From contig JAWKTE010000004.1 of assembly GCA_041401985.1 (NCBI GenBank), positions 124,001 to 188,000 of the forward strand: a stretch of DNA of 64,000 nucleotides, written 5' to 3'. Position 1 is the first letter of the stretch; each line of letters opens with the position of its first letter. The notes beneath the pieces were generated by a model. That model was given only the letters and a program-made list of their open reading frames with translations. It did no database searches and was not told the DNA's origin. Shown here piece after piece: positions 34,313 to 42,514 of this stretch. The position numbers and the translations under genes are program-made. This DNA is from JACKHA01 sp041401985. Its GTDB lineage: Bacteria > Planctomycetota > Phycisphaerae > Phycisphaerales > UBA1924.

Positions 34313-35356
34313 ATGAGAGCAGCCGTGTGCACGAGGCAGGGGTCGCCGGTCGCCCCGAACATCGAGTTCGTGACCGACTGGCCCGGGCCGGGCGAGCCGG
34401 GGGCGGGGCAGGTCCAGTTCAGGTGCCTCGCGACGGCGTTCAACCAGATGGACCTTTGGGTCGGTCGCGGCGTGCCGGGGCTGAAACTCGAGTACCCGCG
34501 CGTGTCCGGGTGCGACGCGTGCGGCGTGGTTGAGAAGGTCGGCCCGGGCGTGGACGCGTCGTGGGTCGGCAAGCGTGTCGTCTACAACGCGGCGATCGAG
34601 ATCCCCGAGGCGCCCGTGGCGGGGGAGGCCCCGCGGAGCACGCTCTCGCCGCGGTATGAACTCATCGGCGAGCACCACAACGGGGCGATGTGCGAGCGTG
34701 TGAACGCGCCGGTCGAGAACGTGGCGGTGATCGGCGAGGACCGCGACGCGGCAGAGGCCGCGGCGTTCGGGCTGTGCTCGCTGACGGCGTATTCGATGAT
34801 GGTCACCAAGGGCGGGCTGCGGGCCGGGCAGGCGGTGCTCATCACGGGCATCGGCGGGGGCGTGGCGACGTGCGCCCTGGCGATCGCGCGCCATCTGGGC
34901 TGCCCGGTGGCGGTCACGAGCCGGCACCAGTGGAAACTCGATCGGGCCAGGGAACTCGGCGCGAGCCTGGTCGTGCTCGATCAGGGGCAGGACTGGTCGC
35001 GCGAGGTGCGGGCCTGGACGAACAAGCGCGGCGTGGACATGGCGGTCGATTCGTCGGGCAAGGCGACGCACCTGAACTGCATCAAGAGCCTTGGGCGCGG
35101 CGGGGCGTACGTGACGCCGGGGGCCACGAGCGGCGCCGACGCGACGACGGACCTGGCCCGGATCTTCTGGAACCAGTTGCGCGTGCTGGGCTCGACGATG
35201 GGCTCGAACGCGGAGTTCAAGGAGGTCACGGCGCTGTTCAACACCGGGGCGATCAGGCCGGTGGTGGACAAGGTGTTCCCGGCGGCGCAGGCGGGCGAGG
35301 CGTACGCGCGGCTGGAGGCGGGGGAGCAGTTCGGCAAGATCGTGCTGGAGTGGTAG
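34313..35356 (+). CDS. Zinc-type alcohol dehydrogenase / quinone oxidoreductase-like protein
   Basis: 347 aa from ATG 34313. The medium-chain dehydrogenase plan is clear: a GroES-like N-terminal domain (FNQMDLWVGRGVPG, YPRVSGCDACGVVEKVGPGV) and a Rossmann domain starting LRAGQAVLITGIGGGVATCALAIARHLG. The C-terminal part reads VDMAVDSSGKATHLNCIKSLGRGG and FWNQLRVLGSTMGSN. In place of the usual GHE zinc signature there is SGCDACG, so catalytic zinc is uncertain; it may work like the zinc-free quinone oxidoreductases. The substrate is unknown. The start is supported by a -10 box 6 nt upstream. Confidence 0.9.
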   Translation: MRAAVCTRQGSPVAPNIEFVTDWPGPGEPGAGQVQFRCLATAFNQMDLWVGRGVPGLKLEYPRVSGCDACGVVEKVGPGVDASWVGKRVVYNAAIEIPEAPVAGEAPRSTLSPRYELIGEHHNGAMCERVNAPVENVAVIGEDRDAAEAAAFGLCSLTAYSMMVTKGGLRAGQAVLITGIGGGVATCALAIARHLGCPVAVTSRHQWKLDRARELGASLVVLDQGQDWSREVRAWTNKRGVDMAVDSSGKATHLNCIKSLGRGGAYVTPGATSGADATTDLARIFWNQLRVLGSTMGSNAEFKEVTALFNTGAIRPVVDKVFPAAQAGEAYARLEAGEQFGKIVLEW

Positions 35357-35374
35357 TAGTTCGTTGAACGAAGA

Positions 35375-35521
35375 GAGGACTCACCGCAGAGACGCAGAGA
35401 GCGCGGTGGAAGGCGATTCGCGTGGGTGGGAGTGACTGCAGCACCGCGGCGTGCGACCGGTGTCAAGCACCCGGCGTCCTGCTTCCCTCTGTGCCCTCTG
35501 CGTCTCTGCGGTGAGTCCCTC
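35375..35521. repeat. Inverted-repeat element, CACCGCAGAGACGCAGAG arm type
   Basis: Arms at 35375-35400 and 35496-35521 contain ACTCACCGCAGAGACGCAGA and its complement. The ~95-bp centre holds GGTGTCAAGCACC. It lies between the dehydrogenase and a small conserved gene. Confidence 0.85.
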
Positions 35522-35537
35522 CTGATCGGAGCCAAGC

Positions 35538-35831
35538 ATGGCCGAGCAGCCGTTTCTGAGCAAGCGACAGAAGGGGATCGTCAAGGGCTACTACGCCAAC
35601 CGCGAGACCGCGCTCACGCAGCGGCTGACGGAACTGGTGAGCGACATCGCCCTGGCCGCGGGCGATGAGAAGAAACTGGCCAAGTTGTGGGGCAGCGCGG
35701 CAGAAATCCTCGCGGCTTCAACATTCGACCCGGCGCGGGGCGAACGGATCGTTCAGTCGCGGGACCTGGAAACGCTGGCAAGGGTGGCGCCGACGATCAA
35801 GGCGAAAGAGAAGCCGCGGGCGGAGCGGTGA
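35538..35831 (+). CDS. Small conserved protein of unknown function
   Basis: 97 aa. The start follows a GGAG ribosome-binding site. The sequence is soluble, charged and mostly helical (LSKRQKGIVKGYYANRETAL, DEKKLAKLWGSAAEIL), ending in a Lys/Arg-rich tail (KAKEKPRAER). Normal codon use and GC content support a real gene. I do not recognise the family; small proteins with this SKRQKGIVKxYYxN start occur in Planctomycetota. Confidence 0.75.
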   Translation: MAEQPFLSKRQKGIVKGYYANRETALTQRLTELVSDIALAAGDEKKLAKLWGSAAEILAASTFDPARGERIVQSRDLETLARVAPTIKAKEKPRAER

Positions 35832-35889
35832 TGCCTGGAGTTGGTGGCCGACTGCCCCCTCAGTCATGCTCGCAGAGGCTCTCATGACA

Positions 35890-35911
35890 CCTCCCCCGCA
35901 CGCCGGGGAGG
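35890..35911. terminator. Hairpin between convergent genes
   Basis: CCTCCCC (35890-35896) and GGGGAGG (35905-35911) form a 7-bp stem with an 8-nt loop in the 104-bp gap where two genes converge. There is no T-run. Confidence 0.4.
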
Positions 35912-35935
35912 CGTCCGACCGCCGGCACGATCGGC

Positions 35936-37000
35936 TCAGTTGCCCGCGTTGGGCTCGGAGGCTGCCTCTGGCGCCGCGGCGGGCTCCGGCGGGTCATCGG
36001 CGTACACGACGATGTCGGCGCGGTCGCGGTCGGCCTCGAGCAGCGTGGGGTTGAGGCCGCGGCTGCAGGAGATGGTCAGCACGCGGAGGTTGGGTCGGGC
36101 GCGGCGGATGAGTTGCAGCGTGCCGCCGTCGTTGTCGGTGTGGAAACGCCCGATGACCAGGAAGACCGGGCGGTACTCGCGGCTGGCGGTCACGACCGAG
36201 TCGGCCATTGTCGCGTCCCACGTCGCCTGCGAACGGAAGATCGCCTCGGCCTGGGCGATCCGCTGCTCGTCGGGCTGGGCCGGCCCGGCGGCGGCGGGCG
36301 GAGCGGAGTGGTCGCCCATGCCGGTCATCAGCGTGATGAACCGCTCGTAATAGCCGCCGGAGGGCATGGGATCGGGGATGTTGAACAGTCGCTGCTGCTC
36401 CGGGGTGAGTTCGCGGAGACGGTCGTAGCCCTCGCTGCGGGCCAGGCGGACGTAGCGGCGCGGGGCGTTGGCGGCGATCGCGGGCACGCCCGCGGCCTTG
36501 GCGGCCTCGACCATCGCGCGATGCCCGGCGGGGTCGTTGCCGGCCCGTCGCCCGGTCGCGGCGACGAACTGCTCGGTGGTGGTGAGGCCGGCGAGGTAGT
36601 CGTCCAGGTGGACCTGCTGGTCGCGCTCGTAGAACTCCAGGGCGAGGGCCGCGTTGGGGCGGCGCTCCAAGACTGCGGCGAAGAGGTCCGCGGCCATCAT
36701 CTGGGCCGGGTCCAGATCGTGCTCCTCGGCGATGATGACGACGTGGGCCGCGGCGGCGCGGTCGACGAGGTCGTTCCACGAGAGGCGCTGGCCGGTCCGA
36801 CCGTCGTGGGCGAGGACGGCGAGGAAGGAGGCGGGGGCGGAGGCGTTGCCGGGGGCCGCGGGGTTCGCCGGCGAGTCGGAGGGGGACTCGACGCGCGGGG
36901 CGTCGTCGGCGGTGTCGGGCGACGAGCGGCAGGCGCCGAGCAGCGCAGAAGCAGCAAGGACGGAGGCGAGCGCGATTCGCGTGCGGCAGGCATGGGGCAT
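35936..37000 (-). CDS. ChaN-like iron-regulated lipoprotein
   Basis: 354 aa from ATG 37000. Lipoprotein signal peptide with lipobox LLGAC (C24). The core follows the ChaN/DUF399 pattern: VVIIAEEHDLDPAQMMAADL near the start, NAALALEFYERDQQVHLDDYL, a run with APRRYVRLA, the FRSQATWDATMADSVV helix and FLVIGRFHTDNDGG near the end. ChaN of Campylobacter binds heme at the outer membrane; in this protein the His of EEHD and of GRFH are kept. The C-terminal ~20 residues are Ala/Pro/Glu-rich. No other iron genes are nearby. Confidence 0.85.
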   Translation of the reverse strand: MPHACRTRIALASVLAASALLGACRSSPDTADDAPRVESPSDSPANPAAPGNASAPASFLAVLAHDGRTGQRLSWNDLVDRAAAAHVVIIAEEHDLDPAQMMAADLFAAVLERRPNAALALEFYERDQQVHLDDYLAGLTTTEQFVAATGRRAGNDPAGHRAMVEAAKAAGVPAIAANAPRRYVRLARSEGYDRLRELTPEQQRLFNIPDPMPSGGYYERFITLMTGMGDHSAPPAAAGPAQPDEQRIAQAEAIFRSQATWDATMADSVVTASREYRPVFLVIGRFHTDNDGGTLQLIRRARPNLRVLTISCSRGLNPTLLEADRDRADIVVYADDPPEPAAAPEAASEPNAGN

Positions 37001-37067
37001 GGAAGGCTCCGACTCAGGGGTGGACCGGAGGATACGGGATCGGATCGCGGCGGTCGACGCGGCCCGA

Positions 37068-38717
37068 TCAGTTCGCACGCCGGGCGCGGCGCTCGTGGAA
37101 CCAGTCGAGCGCCTTCCGCCAGATCGGGCGGCGCCGCCACGCGTCCAGATCGTCGATGAACTGGCGGGCCCGCTGGTTGTCGGGTTCCTGACAGAGGATG
37201 CCGTTGGCGACCGCCTCCGCGTCGGCCCATCGCTGGAGATCGATCATGAGGTGCAGGCGGAGCTCGGCGAGCTGGGTGGAATGGTCGCCGGTGTCGAACA
37301 GTTCGTCGGCCGCGGCCAGGGCCTCTTCCGGTCGGTTCAAGCGGGCCAGCGAGTTGGCAAGCCAGTACCGGGCGCTGGGGTCTTCCGGGTCGATCTCGAG
37401 CGCCCGCACGAAGCAGTCGCGGGCCTCGTCGGGCTGGTCGGTCTCGATCAGCGCGATCCCAAGCAGGCCCCACGACGAGACCGCGTCCGGGGCGGACTCG
37501 GCCAGCACGCGGGCGGCCTTGAGCGTCTCGGCGGGGCGGCCCTGGTCGAGAAGCGCATGGGTCACCTTGAACGCGGCCGAGGCCCGCTTGTCCTGCGGCA
37601 CCAACGCCAGCGCCCCGAGCGCCTCCTCGCTCCGCCCGACTCGGGCCAGCAGCACCGCGCGGCGCGACTGGTACACCTCCACGCCCGGATCGATCTCGAG
37701 GGCCTTGTCGATGTCGCGCAGGGCCTCGTCGTGGCGTCCGAGTTCCTCGGCAACCCCAGAGCGGACGTTCAGGCTCCAACTGTCGGCCGCGTCGAGCGTC
37801 ACGGCGTGCTCGGCGGCGACCATCGCCTCGTCGAATCGCTTGGCGATCATGAGTTCGGTCGCGACCGAGGCGTGCCCACGCGCGTCCTCGGGTTCCACCT
37901 CCGCATAGGTCCGGAAGCACGCCAGCGCCTGCTCGCCCCTGTCGATGTTCGCCAGGGCACGCCCGAGTTCGAAGTGCGGGCAACTGTGGTCCGGGTCGAG
38001 GGACATGTGCTTGTTGTACGCCTCGATCGCGTCGTTCCAGCGGCGCTCGGCCGAGTGCAACTGCGCGAGGTTGTAGTACGGCAGGGGATGGTCCGGGTCC
38101 GCGTCGATCGCACGCCCGTACGCGGCCCGGGCCTCGTCGTACCGCCCCGCCTGGTGGTAGAACGCCCCGAGGCAGTCGTGCAGGGCGCAACTGGCGGGCT
38201 CGAGTTCCGACGCCCGCTCCATCGCCTCGATCGCCTCGTCCATCTTCCCCGCGGTCCGCCGGAGCTGGGCCAAGACGTACCAGGACTCGGCCAGTTCCGG
38301 GGCCTGCTCCGCGGCCCGTTCGATGTACGGCTCGGCCTCCTCCGGACGACCCCGGACCCAGAGCGCCGCCCCAATGTTCCGCAGCACCACGTGCTCATCG
38401 CCCGAGGCCCGGGCCGCGACGCGGAGCTGCTCGATGCCCGCGTCCTGATCCCCGGACTGGATCAGCGCGATCCCCAGGTTGTTCCGCATGGGCCACGCGT
38501 CGGGCTCGAGGGCCACCGCCCTGGTGAACTGGCGAACCGCCTCCTCGATGTCGTGGCAGTGATAGGCGTGGACCCCGGCGTTGTACGCCTCGCCCGCCGG
38601 GCCCTCGAGCTGCCCCTCGTCGGCCAGCGCGTACAGGCCCATCTCCAGCATGTGGTTGGCCACGAGCGGATCGGAGTAGGGGCAGTTGCGCAGGCGTCTG
38701 GCCATCGGACGGTTCAT
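37068..38717 (-). CDS. Cytoplasmic TPR-repeat protein
   Basis: 549 aa from ATG 38717 (GAGG just upstream). No signal peptide. About twelve TPR units are visible, for example VRQFTRAVALEPDAWPMRNN, YGRAIDADPDHPLPYYNLAQ, EAYNKHMSLDPDHSCPHFEL, DIDKALEIDPGVEVYQSRR and FVRALEIDPEDPSARYWL. It ends in a basic stretch (RKALDWFHERRARRAN). TPR arrays mediate protein contacts; partner and process are unknown. It is 67 nt upstream of the ChaN-like gene on the same strand, so co-transcription is possible. Confidence 0.87.
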   Translation of the reverse strand: MNRPMARRLRNCPYSDPLVANHMLEMGLYALADEGQLEGPAGEAYNAGVHAYHCHDIEEAVRQFTRAVALEPDAWPMRNNLGIALIQSGDQDAGIEQLRVAARASGDEHVVLRNIGAALWVRGRPEEAEPYIERAAEQAPELAESWYVLAQLRRTAGKMDEAIEAMERASELEPASCALHDCLGAFYHQAGRYDEARAAYGRAIDADPDHPLPYYNLAQLHSAERRWNDAIEAYNKHMSLDPDHSCPHFELGRALANIDRGEQALACFRTYAEVEPEDARGHASVATELMIAKRFDEAMVAAEHAVTLDAADSWSLNVRSGVAEELGRHDEALRDIDKALEIDPGVEVYQSRRAVLLARVGRSEEALGALALVPQDKRASAAFKVTHALLDQGRPAETLKAARVLAESAPDAVSSWGLLGIALIETDQPDEARDCFVRALEIDPEDPSARYWLANSLARLNRPEEALAAADELFDTGDHSTQLAELRLHLMIDLQRWADAEAVANGILCQEPDNQRARQFIDDLDAWRRRPIWRKALDWFHERRARRAN

Positions 38718-38866
38718 CCTCACACGGACGGGCGAGCCGTCGGGGATTGTTGTCCGGGTCGGGCGGGGCGGTTTGGGGTCTGCGCCACACCTGTCACAAC
38801 GGCCTGAGCGGGGTGGATGGCGGAGGCGGTGTGGAGTCGAGTGCAAGGTTCCCCGCGCACCACCGG

Positions 38867-39232
38867 CTACTGATCAGCGTCGCCCATCGCTTCGATCAGA
38901 GTGTCTCGAAGCACTTCGAGTTCTGTGCTCGCCACCTTCCAGATCGCGTCGTTGTCGAGTTCGAAGTAGGCGTGGACGAGGATGTGGCGCATGCCGACCA
39001 TCTTCTCCCACGGCAGATCGGGCACGCTCGCACGCCCCTCGTCCGTCACGTGGTAGGCGGCCTCGCCGATCTCCGGGATGCAGTCCTTGAGCGCCCGGCG
39101 CAGCATGTGGTCGGTGTCGAGGTCCACCCGCGACCTGCCGGGTAGGAACGAGATCGCCTGGCGCGCGGCCTCGAGCATGTGGCGCAGGCGCGTCTGATCA
39201 TCGAACCGGGCGTCGCGGCCCCTACGCGGCAT
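38867..39232 (-). CDS. HepT-like HEPN toxin
   Basis: 121 aa from ATG 39232, overlapping the MntA-like gene by 11 nt. The DUF86/HepT fold is shown by LRHMLEAARQAISFLPG at the start and the RNase-type motif R-x4-H-x-Y in GMRHILVHAYFELD. HEPN toxins act on RNA and are held in check by their nucleotidyltransferase partner, in known cases by AMPylation of the Tyr in this motif. The Tyr is present. The overlap and order (antitoxin first) fit the MntA/HepT module. Confidence 0.9.
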   Translation of the reverse strand: MPRRGRDARFDDQTRLRHMLEAARQAISFLPGRSRVDLDTDHMLRRALKDCIPEIGEAAYHVTDEGRASVPDLPWEKMVGMRHILVHAYFELDNDAIWKVASTELEVLRDTLIEAMGDADQ

Positions 39233-39521
39233 ACAGGGTTCTCGCCTCACGAACGACCTGGTCCCGGAAGTGCCGGGACAGGAACCCGGGGGTCTTCAGG
39301 TCCACGTCGCGCCCGAAGATGCGCCGGAGTTCCATGAGCATGCCGCCGAGGTCCAGCAGGCTCGGGGTCTGGCCCTCTGGGAACTCGACGAGCACGTCGA
39401 TGTCGCTGTCGGGGCCGAAGTCGTCGCGGAGGACGGAGCCGAAGAGGGCCAGGCGCGCGATGTTGTGGCGGCGACAGAAGTCGGCGATTGCCTCGGCTGG
39501 GATGAGAGGACGCAACTCCAT
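39222..39521 (-). CDS. MntA-like minimal nucleotidyltransferase antitoxin
   Basis: 99 aa. The polymerase-beta-type site GSVLRDDFGPDSDID fits G-S-x10-D-x-D exactly (G28, S29, D40, D42), followed by the third-acid region GRDVDLKTP. The family antitoxin modifies HepT. It starts with ATG six bases after a near-perfect -10 box (TAGAAT) and has no clear ribosome-binding site, so the mRNA may be leaderless. Confidence 0.92.
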   Translation of the reverse strand: MELRPLIPAEAIADFCRRHNIARLALFGSVLRDDFGPDSDIDVLVEFPEGQTPSLLDLGGMLMELRRIFGRDVDLKTPGFLSRHFRDQVVREARTLYAA

Positions 39522-39527
39522 CCGTCC

Positions 39528-39545
39528 ATTCTAGCGGCGTACCCT
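39528..39545. promoter_or_regulatory. Back-to-back -10 boxes for mntA and a dead DUF433 gene
   Basis: On the minus strand TAGAAT (39528-39533) ends 6 nt before the mntA ATG. On the plus strand TACCCT (39540-39545) ends 6 nt before the DUF433 ATG. The two promoters would overlap. Confidence 0.45.
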
Positions 39546-39551
39546 TCGTCC

Positions 39552-39781
39552 ATGTCAGGCGACGAACTGCTCAAGCGAATCACCCAGACCCCGGTGTGTG
39601 CGGCGGACGGCCGTGCGTGCACGGCATGCGGATTCGCGTGTCCGACGTGCTGGAGATGCTGGCCTAGGGCGTGACCGAAACCCAGGTTCTCGCCGACTTA
39701 CCCGACCTTGAACGGGACGACGTCCGCGCGTGCCTGGTGTTCGCGGCAGGGCGCGCGGCTCATGTGCAGGTAGCGGAGTGA
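39552..39781 (+). pseudogene. DUF433-family antitoxin, inactivated
   Basis: Translation starts SGDELLKRITQTP, then one missing base shifts the frame. In the next frame the family consensus resumes (GVCGGRPCVHGMRIRVSDVLEMLA), is cut by TAG where a Glu codon (GAG) is expected, and continues GVTETQVLADLPDLERDDVR and CLVFAAGRAAHV to a TGA at 39779. DUF433 proteins are short antitoxins of about 75 aa, matching the length here. Two independent lesions mean it is not functional, unless the sequence is wrong. Confidence 0.8.
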
Positions 39782-39819
39782 GGCTTGTCATTGACGCCTC
39801 ACAATCGACGATGTCGTGA
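39778..39819 (+). pseudogene. Remnant of a DUF5615-like toxin
   Basis: A GTG overlapping the DUF433 stop by 4 nt begins RLVIDA, the expected first strand of the PIN-like DUF5615 toxin that usually follows DUF433. The frame ends after 13 codons, and the next sequence belongs to an opposite-strand gene. The match is very short, so this is inference from position. Confidence 0.35.
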
Positions 39820-40314
39820 CTGGTGTTCCCGGCGCGGCTCGCGCTCCACGCCCTCTGCAATCATGCTCAGATCCATGAGTCGGCGCAGATCTGTGCATTC
39901 GAGGTTGCGAGCAACAGAGTCCCAATCGGTCCAGCACTTCTTGAAGTAGTGCTCGACGCTCGCTCGCATGCTCAGCACAACTGCTCTCGCGAGGACGCGT
40001 GATGTTCCGTGAAGGCTGTTCCATGAATCCGCCCGCCATCGAATCAACTGGTAGTGGAGACGAGCGGGCGTCCGCAATGGCGAAGCCCTGTTGCGGTATA
40101 GATCGATCTGCAACTCGCCGGTGACCGCGATCAACCGCAGCCACCCCGCAGCTCGGTTGTATCTCCAATGCCCGCCCATCGCTTCCACAATGCTCTCTCG
40201 CGCCACCATGGCACGATACTGGGTTGTGTGGACACTGGGGCCGTCGTCCGACAAGCGCTTTTCCACTCTCGCTTCGAACACCTCATACGGCTCGGCGTAG
40301 ACGGGCACGTTCAT
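39799..40314 (-). CDS. Low-GC orphan gene of unknown function
   Basis: 171 aa from ATG 40314 (MNVPVYAEPYEVFEARVE); a longer frame to 40374 would overlap the carboxylase gene. GC is visibly lower (mid to upper 50s) than its neighbours, and codon use is less G/C-biased at third positions, which suggests transfer. There is no signal peptide or membrane helix. The sequence has conserved-looking features (GGHWRYNRAAGWLRL, LHYQLIRWRADSWNSL) but no family I recognise. The C-terminus is Arg/His-rich. Its insertion may have removed the DUF5615 toxin. Confidence 0.65.
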   Translation of the reverse strand: MNVPVYAEPYEVFEARVEKRLSDDGPSVHTTQYRAMVARESIVEAMGGHWRYNRAAGWLRLIAVTGELQIDLYRNRASPLRTPARLHYQLIRWRADSWNSLHGTSRVLARAVVLSMRASVEHYFKKCWTDWDSVARNLECTDLRRLMDLSMIAEGVEREPRREHQSRHRRL

Positions 40315-40328
40315 GATTTCAATCTCGC

Positions 40329-41354
40329 TCACGTCTGCAAAACCCCCGTCCTGAACCCCGCCGAGTAGTCCCACCCCCGCGTCGCCTCCAGCGCCGCGAT
40401 CAGTTCCTCGCGTGTCCGGTGCGGCTCGATGATGCGGTCCACCCAGCCCCGGGCCGCGGCGTGGCGGATGTCCTGCTGCTCGGTGTAACTCGCGTGGATG
40501 GCCGCGTAGATCTGCTTGTGGGCCGCCTCGTCGATCTCCTCACCCTTGCGTTTGCGGCTGGCCTCCTCGATGGTTGTGAGCACGCCCGTCGCCTGATTGG
40601 CGCCCATCACGGCGCACCGAGCGTTGGGCCACGCGAACGACAGGAACTGGTCGAACGCCCGCCCGCACATGGCGTAGTTCCCGGCGCCATACGACCCGCC
40701 CATGATCACCACGATCTTGGGAACCACGCAGTTGCTCATCGCGTTGACCATCTTGGCCCCGGCCCGGATGATCCCGCCCTGCTCGCTGTCGCGCCCCACC
40801 ATAAACCCCGTCGTGTCGTGCAGGAACACGATCGGGATCTTCCGCTGGTTGCAGTCCATGATGAACCGCGCGGCCTTGTCGGCCGAGTCGTCGTAGATCA
40901 CCCGCGGCATGTTGCTGCTCTTGGCCGGCCCGGCCTTGCCGCCGGCCATGACGCGCTCGGTGAGTTTGCCCTGGTTGGCCAGGATGCCCACGGCGTGCCC
41001 GCCGAGGCGCGCGTAGCCGCAGACGAGGGACTGGCCGTAGTCGGCCTTGTACTCGTCGAAGTCCGCGGTAGACCGGCTCTCCGAGCCGGGTTCCCTGGTG
41101 GACCGGCTCTCCGAGCCGGTTTCGGGGCGCAGCCCCGAGCGATCAGCCGACGAGGCCCCATCCGCGCCACGCTCGCCGCTGCGCGGCGAAACCGGCTCGG
41201 AGAGCCGGTCCACCTTGGCATCCACGACGCACGCGATGATGTCCTTCACGTCGTACTGCGTGCCGGGCTTGTCGGTGAAGATGGAGTAGATGTCCTGTGG
41301 ATTCTGGACCGGCGGTGACACCTCCAGACGCTCCGCGCCGAACGTGCCGCCCAT
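40329..41354 (-). pseudogene. Acyl-CoA carboxylase beta subunit, C-terminal part with in-frame repeat insert
   Basis: 341 residues matching the second half of methylcrotonyl/propionyl-CoA carboxylase beta subunits: YDVKDIIACVVDA, CGYARLGGHAVGILANQG, IPIVFLHDTTGFMVGRDSE, IVVIMGGSYGAGNYAMCGRA and WPNARCAVMG. Residues 48-96 are an in-frame insertion encoded by an inverted-repeat element; the family sequence runs straight from VVDAK to ADFDEYKADYGQ. The ATG at 41354 (MGGTFGAERLEV) is internal to the ancestral gene and is preceded by foreign sequence with stops. Whether this half is still made is unknown. The enzyme carboxylates acyl-CoA using biotin carried on a partner subunit, which is not encoded here. 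Confidence 0.85.
41067..41214. repeat. Inverted-repeat element inside the carboxylase gene
   Basis: Perfect 28-bp arms at 41097-41124 and 41187-41214 (core GACCGGCTCTCCGAGCCGG) with a third direct copy at 41067-41089. Length is compatible with 49 added codons and no frameshift. The translated arms read VDRLSEPV and GSESRST. Confidence 0.9.
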
Positions 41355-41545
41355 CGATTCGAACGCTCAGCCATCCTGCCGTCCGCGACAAAGCCGTCAA
41401 TCTTTGCGTGAGATAGTGCCGCTTCAGCCGCGTCATGATCGCCGGATTCCATCGCGGTCCCGATCCTTCAGAATTGACCTGACCGGAGATCCACTTCAGC
41501 GTGCTCTGCAGTTCCGCCATCAGATCCTGGGTTGAGAAGAGGGGT
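41355..41545. other. Foreign insert splitting the carboxylase gene
   Basis: About 190 bp of lower-GC DNA replaces the stretch that should encode ~25-40 carboxylase residues. On the minus strand it contains a short open frame beginning MAELQSTLKWISGQ (ATG 41520), which I cannot assign. The right-hand edge is fixed by carboxylase-like codons (DDGACIERVRA) at about 41550-41590. No terminal repeats or target duplications were seen. Confidence 0.6.
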
Positions 41546-41585
41546 ACTCTGCCACCAGGCCCTCACCCGCTCGATACACGCCCCA

Positions 41586-42305
41586 TCATCCTTCCTTGAA
41601 ATCGATCGTCCCGCTCACGCTCGCGTGCATCGTCGCCCCGCCCAGTTCCTCGTCCGTCACCGCCTGCCCGATCGCCGCCTTCACAAGCGCCGGCCCGGCC
41701 AGGTACAGCCCGCTCCCCTCGGTCATCAGCAGCGTGTCGCACAGCACCGGCAGATAGCCACCGCCCGCGACGCAGTAGCCCATGATGGCCGCGATCCGCG
41801 GGATGCCCGCGGCACTGATCACCGCGTTGTTGCGGAAGATCCGCCCGAAATCGTCCGTGTCCGGGAACACGTCCTCCTGCAGCGGCAGGAACACGCCGGC
41901 CGAATCCACCAGGTACACCAGCGGCAGGCGAGCCATCATCGCGATCGTCTGGGCCCGGATGATCTTCTTGCACGTCATGGGGAAGAACGCCCCGGCCTTC
42001 ACCGTCGCGTCGTTGGCGATGACCATGTGCGGACGCCCGTGGATCCGCCCGATGCCGGTCACGACACCCGCGGCCGGAGCCCCGCCGTGCTCGGCGTACA
42101 TCTTGTGGGCGGCCCAGAGGCCCAGCTCCTGAAAAGCCTCCGGTGCATCGACGAGCAGTTCGATGCGTTCGCGTGCGGTCAGACGCCCCTTCTCGTGCTG
42201 GCGGTCGATGGCCTTGGTCCCGCCGCCAAGGCGGACCTGCTTCTCGGTCTGGCGGAACTCCTCGACGAGTTCGCGGAGTGGGTTGATGGTGTGTGTTGCG
42301 GTCAT
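41586..42305 (-). pseudogene. Acyl-CoA carboxylase beta subunit, N-terminal part, frameshifted at its end
   Basis: From ATG 42305 (MTATHTINPLRELVEEFR) the protein follows the family through RLTARERIELLVD, GVVTGIGRIHGRPHMVIAND, LVYLVDSAGVFLPLQEDVFP, YCVAGGGYLPVLCDTLLM and ELGGATMHASVSGTIDF, then stops at TGA (KEG*). One base out of frame the sequence continues DDGACIERVRA, which is what the family has next. A single indel therefore truncates this half, and the foreign insert follows. Together with 40329-41354 it represents one broken gene of about 540 codons. Confidence 0.88.
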
Positions 42306-42342
42306 GGCCGGCTCCAGAGGGAGCACAAGCCTATTCGGGGAG

Positions 42343-42513
42343 GGGACTCACCGCAGAGACGCAGAGATCGCTGAGGGAGGCATGGCTGGGCAGACCTCGC
42401 GATCGCGCGTGCTCGACACGCCAATCCGGCCCAACCACCCCCTCACCACCACTCCCATCCCCAGGCTTTCTGCCTTTCTTGTGCCGCCCTCTGCGTCTCT
42501 GCGGTGAGTCCCC
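42343..42513. repeat. Inverted-repeat element, CACCGCAGAGACGCAGAG arm type
   Basis: Arms at 42343-42366 and 42489-42513 (GACTCACCGCAGAGACGCAG and complement). The centre contains GTGCTCGACAC, and next to the right arm the complement of GGCAGAAAGCCTGGGG, a run also found in the element at 55606. It lies exactly between the carboxylase start and the transporter stop. Confidence 0.88.
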
Positions 42514-42514
42514 T

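Noticed and set aside
41067..41214. CRISPR-like array
   Set aside because: The repeats are inverted as well as direct, only three in number, and the spacers are not uniform; the plan is that of a palindromic element.
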